From positions 34,856 through 98,855 of the forward strand of contig JAIPCX010000011.1 of NCBI GenBank assembly GCA_021737945.1: 64,000 nt of DNA, read 5' to 3'. The notes beneath the pieces were generated by a model. The model saw nothing but the letters and a program-made list of their open reading frames with translations, did no database searches and was not told where the DNA came from. Numbering within the stretch: the first letter of the stretch is position 1; the number at the start of each line of letters is the position of its first letter. The DNA comes from Polynucleobacter sp. (lineage in GTDB: Bacteria > Pseudomonadota > Gammaproteobacteria > Burkholderiales > Burkholderiaceae_D). The position numbers and the translations under genes are program-made. Shown here piece by piece: positions 1 to 9,393 of this stretch.

Positions 1-2
1 AA

Positions 3-3000
3 AATCAATGGCTAACGCATAAAGCAGTGCTAAATGCGACCCCTCCTGCAGAGCTAGCCGCTCCAATCGACGTGAGGGCCGAATTTAAACATCCCGCCTT
101 TGCAGCGCGTGCTTCGGACATTAATCAATGGGTAGGTGAGCTATTTGTTGATTGGCGCAATACGAATCTTGAGGCTTGGAAGCCTTACGTTACTTGGCCG
201 TATAAAGTAGCCGGTGGCACGGGCGCTATCCGTTCATGGTTGCGATTTGATCATCGCATTATTGTTAACGTCACGGCAGATCTGGATCTCGAAAATCTGT
301 CAGTGCAATTGAGTGATGAGCTTGATCCTCTCAAGTTAGTGTCAGTCAGCGGTCGAGTATCAGCGGGTGAGGTGGTCTCTGGGTTAAAACAAAAAATATT
401 TTCATTTGGTGCTCATGGGTACGCGATTACCTTATCGAATTTTTCCTTGCGAACCGATCAAGGTGAAGTCCTACCTTCAACCACAGCTCATCATTTTTAT
501 ACCGCTTCGCGAGATGGTCGCGACGAACACCACGAATTACAAATCACGGAACTTGATTTGGAAGCCTTGTCACGCTTAGCTGGTCATTTGCCGCTGTCCT
601 TAACCGAGCGTCAGATGCTGGCCGATTTCGCGCCACGTGGACAGCTACATGATTTTCTCGCGAGTTGGGATGGCAACCTTCCTGGTGCTGGCAAATACCG
701 ACTGAGTGGCAAATTCGCTGGTTTGGCTTTACGCCCACAATCTGAGCGAGAGGCATCAGCTACTGTTGTAGCACGCAGTGCCGTACCAGGATTTGAGGGT
801 TTGTCAGGTGAAATCGATGCAACGCAGGAGGGTGGCACTGCGAAGTTGAGTGGTAAGGGCGTCGTTTTTTATGTGTCGGATATTTTGAATAATCCCACCT
901 TGTCGTTCGAAGATTTGGTATTGGATGCTAATTGGTCGCTGCGGGAACGTAATCGTCTGATGATGAAAATTGCGAATATGAATTTCGCTCAGGCGGGTAT
1001 CAAAGGCTCGCTAGAGGGTTCTCATTCCTTACCGTTACCGTTTAATAAAAACAAATTGGGTGAAATTGATGTGCAGTTGCATATTCCTGTCTTGGAACTG
1101 ACCCGAGTCGGTGGATTTTTACCGGCGGGCATACCTCAGCTAACTCGAGATTGGATCAGTCGTGCCTTGTTAGATGGTCAGGCACAAGATGTGCAACTTG
1201 CTGTTAAGGGTGAGTTAGATAAATTTCCATTTCAGTCGAAACGCGCGGGTGAAAAATCAACCGGCGTCTTCAAAATTAATGCGCGTATTAATGACGCGAC
1301 GCTGAATCCGGCGCCATTTGAATTTGCTCAAGATAAACGAACACCACTCTGGCCCCCGATTGAAAACATTAAAGGCACGCTCTCGCTCGACCAAGCCCGT
1401 ATCCAGGTTCGTGCCGATAGTGCTCGCGTAGCGGGTGTGCAAATTTCGGGCGTCGATGCGGTCATTCCTGACTATGTGTCACCTCGCGCTGTTTTAGATT
1501 TGAATGGGACGGCGAATGGCTCGCTTCAGTCTATGCTAAACGTTGTGAACAGCACGCCTATTGCTGGATGGATCGATAACATTACTGAAGAGTCGAGAGC
1601 GACAGGTAATGCGCGAGTGGCCTTGCAACTTCAAGTGCCGTTGACGGCAGGTGTGCAGCCGACTGTTCAGGGCAATCTGCGGTTTCAAGGAAATGAAGTT
1701 CAGCTCTGGCGTTCTTTACCTAGCATTCAAAACGCTAGCGGTGAATTATCATTTTCTGATCATGGTTTTCAGATCAATGGAGTTCAGGGCGGATTCTTAG
1801 GCGGTAACGTTCTGATTAATGGCGGCACACAGAAAGACGGCACTGTGCTAACCCGATTGGATGGCTCTGTGACAGTCGATGGTATTGCGCGTGGTTTAAA
1901 CGTACCCAGCATACGCAGACTCAGCAAAAAAATATCGGGTGGTACGCGTTACTCTGCGATGTTACGGATAAAAAATCAGCGGCCGGAGTTGACTATTGAT
2001 TCCTCTTTAGTTGGTGTGGTGCTCGATCTTCCGGCGCCACTCATTAAGAACACGGGCGATGCATTGCCGTTACGTTTTGTGATGTCGGCACTGAACTCTG
2101 CTGATCCTACAATCCAGCAAGAAGAAATAAAAATCAATTTAGGTAAAAGTATGTCGGCGCGCTATGTGCGTCAGCGAATTAATGCGCGCAATGCTCCCTG
2201 GAAGCTTGCCCGCGGAGGTATTGGCGTTAACTTGCCGCCGCCGCAGCCAGAAAATGGGGTGGGTATCAATATTAATTTGCCGTCCGTGGATATCGATGCT
2301 TGGCGTTCGACTATTACGCTTTTAACGAGTGATCAAACAGGTGGTACGGAGAGCAGCGCTGGCTCTATGGACTACAACAGTTTTGTCGCTCCGGACATGA
2401 TAGGTATTCGTAGCAGTGAATTGATATTGGCGAATCGGGTTCTCACCAACGCAGTGTTGGGTGCTTCACGTCAACGCGATGGCTGGCAATTTAATATTCA
2501 TTCCGATCAAGCGAATGGGCATGCTAGTTGGGATGATCCATGGTTTGAGCGTGGTGCAGGAAAATTCACAGCGAATTTCACCTCATTGGTTATTCCTCAG
2601 TCGGATGCGTCTGAAGTGACTGAGCTGTTGAGCGGCAAAAAAACCTCGCGTGAATTACCTGGTCTCGATGTGGTTGCCGATAATTTTCAGCTCAGAGGTA
2701 TGTCGCTAGGTCGGCTTGAGTTAAGTGCAACCAATGCTGGTCTGGGCCCAGGCAGAGAGTGGCGAATTAGTAAGCTCGTCATCGTCAATCCTGATGCCAT
2801 ATTGCGTGCCACGGGTAAGTGGCAAGTGTTTGCAGCAGATAGTCTCTCGACGATGATTTATGAAATGGAGATTAACGATGCTGGGCGTATGCTGGATCGG
2901 ATCGGCTTTGAAAAAACTTTGCGTGGTGGTAAAGGTCGTATTGAAGGCGAGGTTAGTTGGAAAGGATCGCCTGATTCATTTGATTTTCCTTCGATGAACG

Positions 3001-3515
3001 GAAACCTCAGCCTTAAGATTGCATCAGGTCAGTTTTTGAAAGCAGATCCCGGAGTGGCGAAGCTATTGAACGTGATGAGCTTGCAATCACTACCTCGGCG
3101 ATTGACGCTGGATTTTCGTGACATTTTTTCTGAGGGTTTTGCATTTGATAGCATGGCTAGCACTGCCGTTATCGCGCGTGGCGTTTTAAAAACAGATACC
3201 TTTAAGATGCGCGGAGTGAACGCCGTTGTGTTGATGGATGGTACCGTTGATTTAAACGATGAAACGCAAAATTTAAATGTCGTGGTCATTCCAGAACTAA
3301 ATGCCGGTGGTGCATCCGTGGTGTACGGATTAGCGATTAATCCTGTGGTTGGTTTGGGATCATTTTTAGCACAGTTATTTTTGCGTAGTCCTTTGTCACA
3401 AGCATTAACGCAGGAGTATCAGGTGACGGGTCCATGGAAAGATCCCGTCGTAAAGAAAGCCACGTCTAAACGCAAGCTACCTGCCGTCGAAGCCGAGAGG
3501 CCTGCTCAGCAATGA
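3..3515 (+). CDS. YhdP family protein, 5'-truncated by window edge
   Basis: A large AsmA-like protein of the YhdP/DUF3971 family, linked to phospholipid transport between inner and outer membranes. The reading frame is open to the first base of the window, so the N-terminal membrane anchor is missing; a GTG at 27 is only an internal codon. About 1170 residues are visible, rich in beta-strand-like repeats, with an AsmA-type C-terminal region (roughly residues 950-1120 of the visible part) and a basic, Pro-containing tail. The next gene starts 3 bases after the stop, so the two are probably co-transcribed. Family assignment is by overall recognition; the role is known from the enterobacterial family. 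Confidence 0.85.
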   Translation, partial: NQWLTHKAVLNATPPAELAAPIDVRAEFKHPAFAARASDINQWVGELFVDWRNTNLEAWKPYVTWPYKVAGGTGAIRSWLRFDHRIIVNVTADLDLENLSVQLSDELDPLKLVSVSGRVSAGEVVSGLKQKIFSFGAHGYAITLSNFSLRTDQGEVLPSTTAHHFYTASRDGRDEHHELQITELDLEALSRLAGHLPLSLTERQMLADFAPRGQLHDFLASWDGNLPGAGKYRLSGKFAGLALRPQSEREASATVVARSAVPGFEGLSGEIDATQEGGTAKLSGKGVVFYVSDILNNPTLSFEDLVLDANWSLRERNRLMMKIANMNFAQAGIKGSLEGSHSLPLPFNKNKLGEIDVQLHIPVLELTRVGGFLPAGIPQLTRDWISRALLDGQAQDVQLAVKGELDKFPFQSKRAGEKSTGVFKINARINDATLNPAPFEFAQDKRTPLWPPIENIKGTLSLDQARIQVRADSARVAGVQISGVDAVIPDYVSPRAVLDLNGTANGSLQSMLNVVNSTPIAGWIDNITEESRATGNARVALQLQVPLTAGVQPTVQGNLRFQGNEVQLWRSLPSIQNASGELSFSDHGFQINGVQGGFLGGNVLINGGTQKDGTVLTRLDGSVTVDGIARGLNVPSIRRLSKKISGGTRYSAMLRIKNQRPELTIDSSLVGVVLDLPAPLIKNTGDALPLRFVMSALNSADPTIQQEEIKINLGKSMSARYVRQRINARNAPWKLARGGIGVNLPPPQPENGVGININLPSVDIDAWRSTITLLTSDQTGGTESSAGSMDYNSFVAPDMIGIRSSELILANRVLTNAVLGASRQRDGWQFNIHSDQANGHASWDDPWFERGAGKFTANFTSLVIPQSDASEVTELLSGKKTSRELPGLDVVADNFQLRGMSLGRLELSATNAGLGPGREWRISKLVIVNPDAILRATGKWQVFAADSLSTMIYEMEINDAGRMLDRIGFEKTLRGGKGRIEGEVSWKGSPDSFDFPSMNGNLSLKIASGQFLKADPGVAKLLNVMSLQSLPRRLTLDFRDIFSEGFAFDSMASTAVIARGVLKTDTFKMRGVNAVVLMDGTVDLNDETQNLNVVVIPELNAGGASVVYGLAINPVVGLGSFLAQLFLRSPLSQALTQEYQVTGPWKDPVVKKATSKRKLPAVEAERPAQQ

Positions 3516-3518
3516 GAA

Positions 3519-4331
3519 ATGACCATGCAAACCACGATTAAAGTCGCCGCCGTGCAAATGGTGTCGACACCGCTCCCAGAAGAAAACAAACAAATCGCGG
3601 CTCGTTGTATTCATGAGGCGGCACAACAGGGCGCAAATTTGGTCTTGTTACCTGAGTACTGGGCCATCCTCGGTCAGCACGATACCGACAAACTAGCTCA
3701 TGCTGAAACACTGGGTAACGGGCCATTACAAGAATTCATGTCAACGATGGCGCGCGAGTGCGGCATCTGGCTAATCGGCGGCACCATTCCTCTGGTATCT
3801 GATGAAGAAGGTAAAGTTCGGAATACCCTTTTAGCGTATGGCCCAGATGGACAACTTGCTACGCATTACGACAAGATTCATTTGTTTGGTTTTTCTCGCG
3901 GTACAGAAGCCTTTGATGAGTCGCGCACCATAGTGGCAGGCGATGACGTTGCGGTGCTTCAGACATCGCAACTGAGAGTGGGGCTCTCAATTTGCTACGA
4001 CCTGCGTTTTCCTGAGTTGTATCGAGCGATGGGTTTGTGTGATCTGCTGGTCGTGCCCGCTGCGTTTACCTATACGACCGGCCAGGCGCACTGGGAAATT
4101 TTGCTTAGAGCGCGCGCGATCGAAAACCAATGTTTTGTCTTGGCTGCGGCCCAAGGTGGCAAGCATGTGACCGGCCGTCGCACCTGGGGCCACAGTATGT
4201 TGGTGGATCCGTGGGGCGAGATTCTTATCCAAAAGCCTGAAGGTGAAGGTGTGGTGATGGGCGAGCTCGATCTAGCCCAACTCGCCAGCGTGCGAGCCAG
4301 TTTGCCAGCCCTGCAACATCGTCGTCTGTGA
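3519..4331 (+). CDS. Carbon-nitrogen hydrolase (Nit/deaminated glutathione amidase-like)
   Basis: A 270-residue nitrilase-superfamily amidase. The catalytic triad is readable: Glu46 in LLPEYW, Lys119 in DKIHLF and Cys159 in SICYDLRFPE. The Nit1/NitP branch hydrolyses deaminated glutathione or omega-amides in the cytoplasm, and length and motifs fit that branch best; the substrate is inferred. The start lies 3 bases after the yhdP stop, with another Met two codons later as an alternative. The yhdP-nit-tldD order is common in betaproteobacteria and suggests one transcription unit. Confidence 0.85.
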   Translation: MTMQTTIKVAAVQMVSTPLPEENKQIAARCIHEAAQQGANLVLLPEYWAILGQHDTDKLAHAETLGNGPLQEFMSTMARECGIWLIGGTIPLVSDEEGKVRNTLLAYGPDGQLATHYDKIHLFGFSRGTEAFDESRTIVAGDDVAVLQTSQLRVGLSICYDLRFPELYRAMGLCDLLVVPAAFTYTTGQAHWEILLRARAIENQCFVLAAAQGGKHVTGRRTWGHSMLVDPWGEILIQKPEGEGVVMGELDLAQLASVRASLPALQHRRL

Positions 4332-4479
4332 CTATTTTGGCAGCACTTCTTTAAGGTTTTAGCAGCCCCTTGCTAATCCCCGGATTTTTCTCAGGTTTTG
4401 AGCACGGCGCACAGCGCAAATCAAGCCTATCCAGTATCATCAGGGTTCTGTCCTTACGCTCTATCAGCCAAACTATCCT

Positions 4480-5940
4480 ATGAAGCTTATTGAACCCAAT
4501 CTCGTCACTCACAAGGCAGCTCGCGATATCCTGCTTACTCCCAATGGACTCGATGAAGGCCATTTGTTGAAAGTACTCGGATCGATATTTACCCACCGCG
4601 TTGACTATGCCGATTTGTATTTTCAATTTACGCGTAGCGAGAGTTGGAGTTTGGAAGAAAGCATCGTAAAAACGGGTAGCTTTTCGATTGATCAAGGTGT
4701 GGGTGTTCGAGCTGTTTCAGGTGACCGCACTGCGTTTTCCTATTCTGACGAAATTTCAGAAACAGCCTTACTTGATGCTGCAGCTGCGACCCGAACGATT
4801 GCGCGTCAAGGTGCCGGAAAAATTAAAGTCGCCTCGCGTGTCAAACCTGCAGGCGCACGTTCGCTGTATCTGCCTAAAGATCCGTTTGTCTCGCTTGATG
4901 CAACCGCTAAAGTCCAGCTGCTGGAAAAAATTGAACGTATCGCACGCGCTAAAGATCCGCGCATCGTTCAAGTAATGGCTGGGTTAGCTGGAGAGCAAGA
5001 CGTTGTTTTAGTCGTGCGTAGCGATGGTGTGATAGCTGCAGATATTCGTCCTTTAGTACGTTTGTCATTGACCGTGATCGCTGAGCAGAACGGTCGTCGT
5101 GAAGTAGGTACTTTTGGTGGTGGCGGTCGTTATGATTTTTCATATTTTTCAGAAGAATTGATTGAAAAATACGCCAGTGAGGCGGTCAATTCCGCATTGG
5201 TGAATCTCGAGTCGCGCCCCGCACCTGCAGGCCCAATGACGGTTGTACTTGGCCCAGGCTGGCCCGGTGTGTTGTTGCATGAAGCGATTGGTCATGGTCT
5301 AGAGGGTGATTTCAATCGCAAAGGTTCCAGTGCGTTTTCAGGTCGTATCGGTGAACGTGTCGCTGCGCGTGGAGTAACGGTAGTCGATGACGGAACGATT
5401 AAAGATCGTCGCGGCTCGCTGAATGTGGATGATGAAGGTAACGCTACACAATGCACGACCTTGATTGAAGACGGCATTTTGCGCGCCTACATTCAAGACA
5501 CGCTGAATGCACGCTTAATGAAAATGCCACCAACCGGTAATGGTCGTCGTGAATCGTATGCGCACCTGCCTATGCCGCGCATGACCAACACCTATATGCT
5601 GGCTGGCGACCGTGATCCGGGCGAGATACTCGAGTCCGTTAAAAATGGTTTGTATGCTGTGAATTTTGGTGGTGGTCAGGTCGATATTACCAACGGAAAA
5701 TTTGTTTTCTCAGCCAGCGAAGCGTGGATGATCGAAGATGGCAAGTTGTCTTATCCAGTTAAAGGCGCGACCCTGATTGGTAACGGTCCGGACGTTCTGA
5801 ATCGTGTTTCCATGATTGGTAATGACATGCGTCTGGACTCAGGTGTTGGTACCTGCGGTAAAGATGGTCAGAGCGTCCCAGTCGGCGTGGGTCAGCCTAC
5901 CTTACGCATTGAAGACTTAACTGTTGGTGGTACCGCCTGA
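4480..5940 (+). CDS. tldD: Metalloprotease TldD
   Basis: A 486-residue TldD, the catalytic partner of TldE/PmbA in a metalloprotease that processes small peptides (microcin B17 maturation and CcdA turnover in E. coli). The zinc-site helix HEAIGH is at residues 267-272, followed by the GLEGDFNRKGSSAFSG segment, and the usual C-terminal GTCGKDGQS is present. Length matches the family (about 480). A gap of 148 bases separates it from the upstream amidase gene. A GC-rich hairpin overlaps its stop codon. The partner tldE/pmbA is not in this window. Confidence 0.93.
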   Translation: MKLIEPNLVTHKAARDILLTPNGLDEGHLLKVLGSIFTHRVDYADLYFQFTRSESWSLEESIVKTGSFSIDQGVGVRAVSGDRTAFSYSDEISETALLDAAAATRTIARQGAGKIKVASRVKPAGARSLYLPKDPFVSLDATAKVQLLEKIERIARAKDPRIVQVMAGLAGEQDVVLVVRSDGVIAADIRPLVRLSLTVIAEQNGRREVGTFGGGGRYDFSYFSEELIEKYASEAVNSALVNLESRPAPAGPMTVVLGPGWPGVLLHEAIGHGLEGDFNRKGSSAFSGRIGERVAARGVTVVDDGTIKDRRGSLNVDDEGNATQCTTLIEDGILRAYIQDTLNARLMKMPPTGNGRRESYAHLPMPRMTNTYMLAGDRDPGEILESVKNGLYAVNFGGGQVDITNGKFVFSASEAWMIEDGKLSYPVKGATLIGNGPDVLNRVSMIGNDMRLDSGVGTCGKDGQSVPVGVGQPTLRIEDLTVGGTA

Positions 5941-5953
5941 TTTCAGGCGGTTT
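5932..5953 (+). terminator. Hairpin at tldD stop codon
   Basis: ACCGCCTG (5932-5939) pairs with CAGGCGGT (5944-5951) around a four-base loop, followed only by TTTC. The stem includes most of the tldD stop codon. It may be a weak terminator or an mRNA 3' end; the short T run keeps confidence low. Confidence 0.45.
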
Positions 5954-6063
5954 CATCCCCGGTGAGATGACCAATGGCGATGAATAAAAGTTACTGATTA
6001 AATAACAAGGCTTGCCAAGTACTGGGATTTGTAGCACCATCGCATTTCCGGTTGGCCCTGCCG

Positions 6064-6208
6064 ATGAAACAAAATGTTCAAACTGAGTTTTTTCTTTGAT
6101 TTTTACTTTAGCTACCCCAGCCAGTCGGCGGTGGAGAAGCGGTAAGTTCATTGAGAAGCGCAGCGAACCGAATCTTTAAAAACCGCCAGGAATGGCGGTT
6201 TTTGTTTT
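6064..6208 (+). promoter_or_regulatory. Possible attenuator leader of aroG
   Basis: A short ORF at 6064-6099 reads MKQNVQTEFFL and ends with two consecutive Phe codons and a Leu codon. Downstream lies a strong intrinsic terminator: AAACCGCCA (6180-6188) pairs with TGGCGGTTT (6193-6201), then TTGTTTTT. GGCGGT at 6127-6132 could instead pair with ACCGCC at 6182-6187, an antiterminator arrangement. The DAHP synthase start is 26 bases after the T tract. This resembles ribosome-controlled attenuation by phenylalanine, but the leader has a weak ribosome-binding site and no comparison was possible. Confidence 0.4.
6180..6208 (+). terminator. Intrinsic terminator before aroG
   Basis: A nine-base perfect stem with GGAA loop followed by TTGTTTTT. 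It ends 26 bases before the chosen aroG start and contains the alternative upstream ATG at 6192, which argues against that start. It terminates either read-through from tldD or a regulated leader transcript. Confidence 0.8.
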
Positions 6209-6233
6209 TAAGCGAATTATTCCTGGAGAGACC

Positions 6234-7295
6234 ATGCCACGTACCGACGACTTAAGGATTAGAGAATTGAAGGAACTGACGCCGCCGTCGCATCTGATCC
6301 GGGAACTCCCTTGTTCAGAAAAAATTGCTACCGTCACGGCTAATGCACGCACGGCGCTGCATCGCATACTGCACGGTCAAGACGATCGTTTGCTGGTGGT
6401 GATTGGCCCATGTTCGATTCATGATACCAAAGCGGCGATGGAATATGCGCATCGACTGATTGTTGAAAGAGAGCGCTTAAAAGACGATTTAGAAATTGTG
6501 ATGCGCGTGTATTTTGAAAAACCGCGCACCACCGTGGGTTGGAAAGGATTGATTAACGATCCTCATCTCGACGGTAGTTTCCAAATTAACGATGGTTTGC
6601 GTATTGCACGCGAACTGTTGATGAACATTAATGAATTGGGTTTGCCAGCAGGTAGTGAATTTCTCGACGTGATCAGCCCGCAATACATTGCCGATTTGAT
6701 CAGCTGGGGCGCTATCGGTGCTCGTACTACTGAATCACAAGTTCATCGAGAACTGGCCTCGGGATTGTCGTGCCCGGTCGGATTCAAAAATGGAACCGAT
6801 GGCAATATAAAAATCGCTGTCGATGCTATCAAAGCCGCATCGCAGCCGCATCACTTTTTATCAGTCACCAAAGCGGGTCATTCAGCCATTGTTTCGACGA
6901 ATGGTAATGAAGATTGTCACATTATTTTGCGTGGTGGTAAGGCGCCTAATTACGACGCTGCCAGTGTTGATGCGGCCTGTAAAGACATCGCAGCATCCGG
7001 TTTAGCTTCGCATCTAATGATCGATGCATCACACGCGAATAGCTCGAAAAAACCTGAAAACCAAGTGCCCGTATGTGCTGATATCGCAGGACAAGTTGCA
7101 AAGGGTGATGATCGTATTATTGGTTTGATGATCGAGTCACATCTAGTCGGAGGCCGTCAGGATTTAGTGGCTGGTAAAGAACTCACCTACGGTCAATCCA
7201 TCACCGATGGCTGTATCGATTGGGATAGCAGTATTACTGTCTTAAACGGTCTTGCTCAGGCAGTACGAGAACGCAGATTGGCAAAAAGAGATTGA
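6234..7295 (+). CDS. aroG: 3-deoxy-7-phosphoheptulonate synthase (DAHP synthase, class I)
   Basis: A 353-residue class I DAHP synthase that condenses phosphoenolpyruvate and erythrose-4-phosphate in the first step of aromatic amino acid synthesis. GPCSIHD at residues 58-64 carries the metal-ligand Cys60; KPRTTVGWKGL and DASHAN are also present. I chose ATG 6234 because CTGGAGAG lies 5 bases upstream and the protein then begins MPRTDDLRI as in the family; the in-frame ATG at 6192 is inside a terminator stem. It may be AroG, AroF or AroH by feedback specificity, which the sequence alone does not settle. A bidirectional terminator follows. Confidence 0.93.
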   Translation: MPRTDDLRIRELKELTPPSHLIRELPCSEKIATVTANARTALHRILHGQDDRLLVVIGPCSIHDTKAAMEYAHRLIVERERLKDDLEIVMRVYFEKPRTTVGWKGLINDPHLDGSFQINDGLRIARELLMNINELGLPAGSEFLDVISPQYIADLISWGAIGARTTESQVHRELASGLSCPVGFKNGTDGNIKIAVDAIKAASQPHHFLSVTKAGHSAIVSTNGNEDCHIILRGGKAPNYDAASVDAACKDIAASGLASHLMIDASHANSSKKPENQVPVCADIAGQVAKGDDRIIGLMIESHLVGGRQDLVAGKELTYGQSITDGCIDWDSSITVLNGLAQAVRERRLAKRD

Positions 7296-7311
7296 TTGAT
7301 AATCTCTGCCG

Positions 7312-7353
7312 AAAAAAACTAAAGGCCATGCGATGCATGGCCTTTTTTTTATA
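7312..7353. terminator. Bidirectional terminator between aroG and yajQ
   Basis: AAAGGCCATGC (7321-7331) and GCATGGCCTTT (7335-7345) form an 11-base perfect stem with a GAT loop. An A run precedes and a T run follows, so it works for the convergent aroG (+) and yajQ (-). Confidence 0.9.
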
Positions 7354-7363
7354 ACTAACGTTT

Positions 7364-7849
7364 TTAGTCGCGGAAGTTTTCAAATTCGAGCGGAAGATCC
7401 GTCACTTCTTTTTTCAGCAAAGCGATGGTCGCTTGCAGATCATCACGCTTGGTACCAGTCACGCGCAGTGCATCGCCCTGAATACTCGCCTGAACTTTGA
7501 TCTTGCTATCTTTAATAATGCGTTGAATTTTCTTGGCTGATTCAGTCTCAATACCGTTTTTAATCTTAATGATCTGTTTGACCTTATCACCGCCAATTTT
7601 CTCAATTTTTCCTAAATCAAGAAAACGGATATCGACATTCCGTTTTGCCATCTTGGTCGTCAGCACATCACGTACTTGGCCGAGTTGAAATTCGCTATCG
7701 GCATACGCTGTTAGCTCATGTTCTTTTTGCTCGACGCGAGCGTCACTGCCTTTAAAATCAAAGCGGGTAGTAATTTCTTTGTTGGCTTGATCAACGGCGT
7801 TTTTAACTTCAACCTGATCTGCTTCGGATACAACGTCAAATGATGGCAT
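7364..7849 (-). CDS. yajQ: YajQ family nucleotide-binding protein
   Basis: A 161-residue protein of the YajQ/UPF0234 family, two-domain ferredoxin-like folds that bind nucleotides; a Xanthomonas member is a cyclic di-GMP effector. The start MPSFDVVSE and the closing [11 protein letters not shown] are family hallmarks, and length matches exactly. GGATCCTCC-type purine-rich sequence lies just upstream on the minus strand. Its divergent neighbour is murB, with about 76 bases between start codons. The ligand here is unknown. Confidence 0.92.
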   Translation of the reverse strand: MPSFDVVSEADQVEVKNAVDQANKEITTRFDFKGSDARVEQKEHELTAYADSEFQLGQVRDVLTTKMAKRNVDIRFLDLGKIEKIGGDKVKQIIKIKNGIETESAKKIQRIIKDSKIKVQASIQGDALRVTGTKRDDLQATIALLKKEVTDLPLEFENFRD

Positions 7850-7910
7850 GGGGTGATCCTCCTGAATGCCGCATATTTTAGCCGAAAATTTTTACGCCGC
7901 AGCCCAACGG

Positions 7911-7916
7911 TATAAT
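7911..7916 (+). promoter_or_regulatory. -10 element of a probable leaderless murB promoter
   Basis: A perfect TATAAT ends nine bases before the chosen murB ATG at 7926, which would put the transcription start within about three bases of the codon. No convincing -35 hexamer is visible at 17 bases. No Shine-Dalgarno sequence is present, consistent with a leaderless message. Confidence 0.5.
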
Positions 7917-7925
7917 CGGGCGGCT

Positions 7926-8966
7926 ATGAATACCGCTACTTCACAGGCCCCAGCGATCGCTAGTCACTGGCCTCTTCAGACCTTAAACACCTTTGGTATT
8001 GCCGCCACCGCGCGCGCCTATCTGCGGGTGTCGTCGGCTGCGGATCTACAAGCTGTACGCGCTAATCCTGCTTTATCGGCATTGCCGCGCTTAGTGCTGG
8101 GTGGTGGAAGTAATATTGTTTTGAGTGCAGACTTTGATGGCTTGGTACTGCACCTAGTTAATCAAGGAAAAATGATTGTGAGTGAAGATGACACTCACAT
8201 CGTTGTACGTGCTCAAGCGGGTGAGAATTGGCATGAGTTTGTGCAGTGGACGCTCGTGCAGAATTTACCTGGGCTAGAAAATCTTTCATTGATACCCGGT
8301 AGTGTCGGTGCAGCCCCCATACAAAATATTGGCGCTTACGGAAGCGAGCTGAAAGAGTGTTTTCATTCACTGACTTACTTTGATTTTTCAACCGGCGAGG
8401 TCTGCATGCTCGATCGTGAGACCTGCCGTTTTGGCTATCGCGATAGTATTTTTAAACATGAGTTACGTGATCGTGCGGTAATACTCGACATTAGTTTTGC
8501 GCTGCCTAAGCAATGGCAACCTAATCTGAGCTATGCCGAACTAGCGAATGAGTTATCAGCGAATGGGTTAGTAACTACTACTGCGCGTGATATTTCGGAA
8601 GCCGTGATTGCGATCCGTCGTCGCAAGTTGCCTGATCCATCGGTCATTGGCAATGCAGGAAGTTTTTTTAAAAATCCTGTCGTTTCAAAAGAAATCCATA
8701 CTGAACTGTTAAAAAAATATCCTCAACTGGTCAGTTATGCTCAACCCGATGGCAGCGTCAAGCTGGCGGCGGGCTGGATGATAGATCACTGTGGTTGGAA
8801 GGGTAAATCTTTAGGTGCGGCAGGGGTTCATGAAAAGCAGGCGCTAGTATTAATCAATCGGGGCGGAGCGAGTGGTGCTGATGTGTTGAAGTTAGCGCAA
8901 GCTATACAAGAGGATGTTCGACTGCGTTTTGGTGTGACTCTGGAGATCGAACCAGTACTCGTCTAA
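7926..8966 (+). CDS. murB: UDP-N-acetylmuramate dehydrogenase MurB
   Basis: A 346-residue MurB (type I), the FAD enzyme that reduces UDP-GlcNAc-enolpyruvate to UDP-MurNAc in peptidoglycan synthesis. The FAD-binding GGGSNI is at residues 59-64; PGSVGAAPIQNIGAYG and the proton-donor Ser246 in GNAGSFFKNP are present. I chose ATG 7926 over the in-frame start 60 bases upstream because the longer start would sit upstream of a perfect TATAAT box and adds no family sequence. A terminator-like hairpin follows the stop. Confidence 0.93.
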   Translation: MNTATSQAPAIASHWPLQTLNTFGIAATARAYLRVSSAADLQAVRANPALSALPRLVLGGGSNIVLSADFDGLVLHLVNQGKMIVSEDDTHIVVRAQAGENWHEFVQWTLVQNLPGLENLSLIPGSVGAAPIQNIGAYGSELKECFHSLTYFDFSTGEVCMLDRETCRFGYRDSIFKHELRDRAVILDISFALPKQWQPNLSYAELANELSANGLVTTTARDISEAVIAIRRRKLPDPSVIGNAGSFFKNPVVSKEIHTELLKKYPQLVSYAQPDGSVKLAAGWMIDHCGWKGKSLGAAGVHEKQALVLINRGGASGADVLKLAQAIQEDVRLRFGVTLEIEPVLV

Positions 8967-8994
8967 AAAAATCCCGGACTAGCCAGGATTTTTT
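8964..8994 (+). terminator. Terminator after murB
   Basis: AAAAAATCC and GGATTTTTT form an AT-rich stem with one internal mismatch and a GG/CC inner pair, ending in a T run directly after the murB stop. Confidence 0.7.
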
Positions 8995-9043
8995 AGTGCT
9001 ATCGATTAAGTATCGTCAGTTAAGTATCTCCAACGCTGTACGA

Positions 9044-9358
9044 TTAACCAAAGTGACAAACATAATCGACCAGTTCACTGACTTCGATTTCAAAACTTGA
9101 ATTCTCCGGCACGCTAAAACTCTGCCCGCCTTCATAGGTTTTCCAGTCAGTTTCGCCTTTGACGCGCGCTCTGCATTTACCGGCCGTGATCTCCATGATT
9201 TCAGGAACGCCAGTATTAAATACCAATGTCGATGGCAAAATCACGCCCACCGATTTTTTGCTGCCATCAGCAAGAATAACGGTATGCGAAATGCACTTAC
9301 CATCAAAGAAAATATTTGATTTTTTAACTACGGACGCATGGTCGAATTGAGTGCTCAT
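9044..9358 (-). CDS. ppnP: Pyrimidine/purine nucleoside phosphorylase PpnP
   Basis: A 104-residue small cupin of the PpnP (DUF1255, YaiE) family, which phosphorolyses several nucleosides to base and ribose-1-phosphate. Recognisable segments are NIFFDGKCISHTV, GVILPSTLVFNTGVPEIMEI, and the C-terminal VDYVCHFG. Length matches the E. coli protein (94) with a slightly longer N-terminus. It lies between convergent murB and the argG gene, on the same strand as argG and 35 bases downstream of it, so it may be co-transcribed with argG. Confidence 0.9.
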   Translation of the reverse strand: MSTQFDHASVVKKSNIFFDGKCISHTVILADGSKKSVGVILPSTLVFNTGVPEIMEITAGKCRARVKGETDWKTYEGGQSFSVPENSSFEIEVSELVDYVCHFG

Positions 9359-9393
9359 AATAATCCTCGTAATTTTTTAGTTTATTTTCCGCA

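Noticed and set aside
6192..6233. Upstream ATG extending DAHP synthase by 14 residues
   Set aside because: The codon is inside a terminator stem and lacks a ribosome-binding site, while ATG 6234 has one and gives the family N-terminus.
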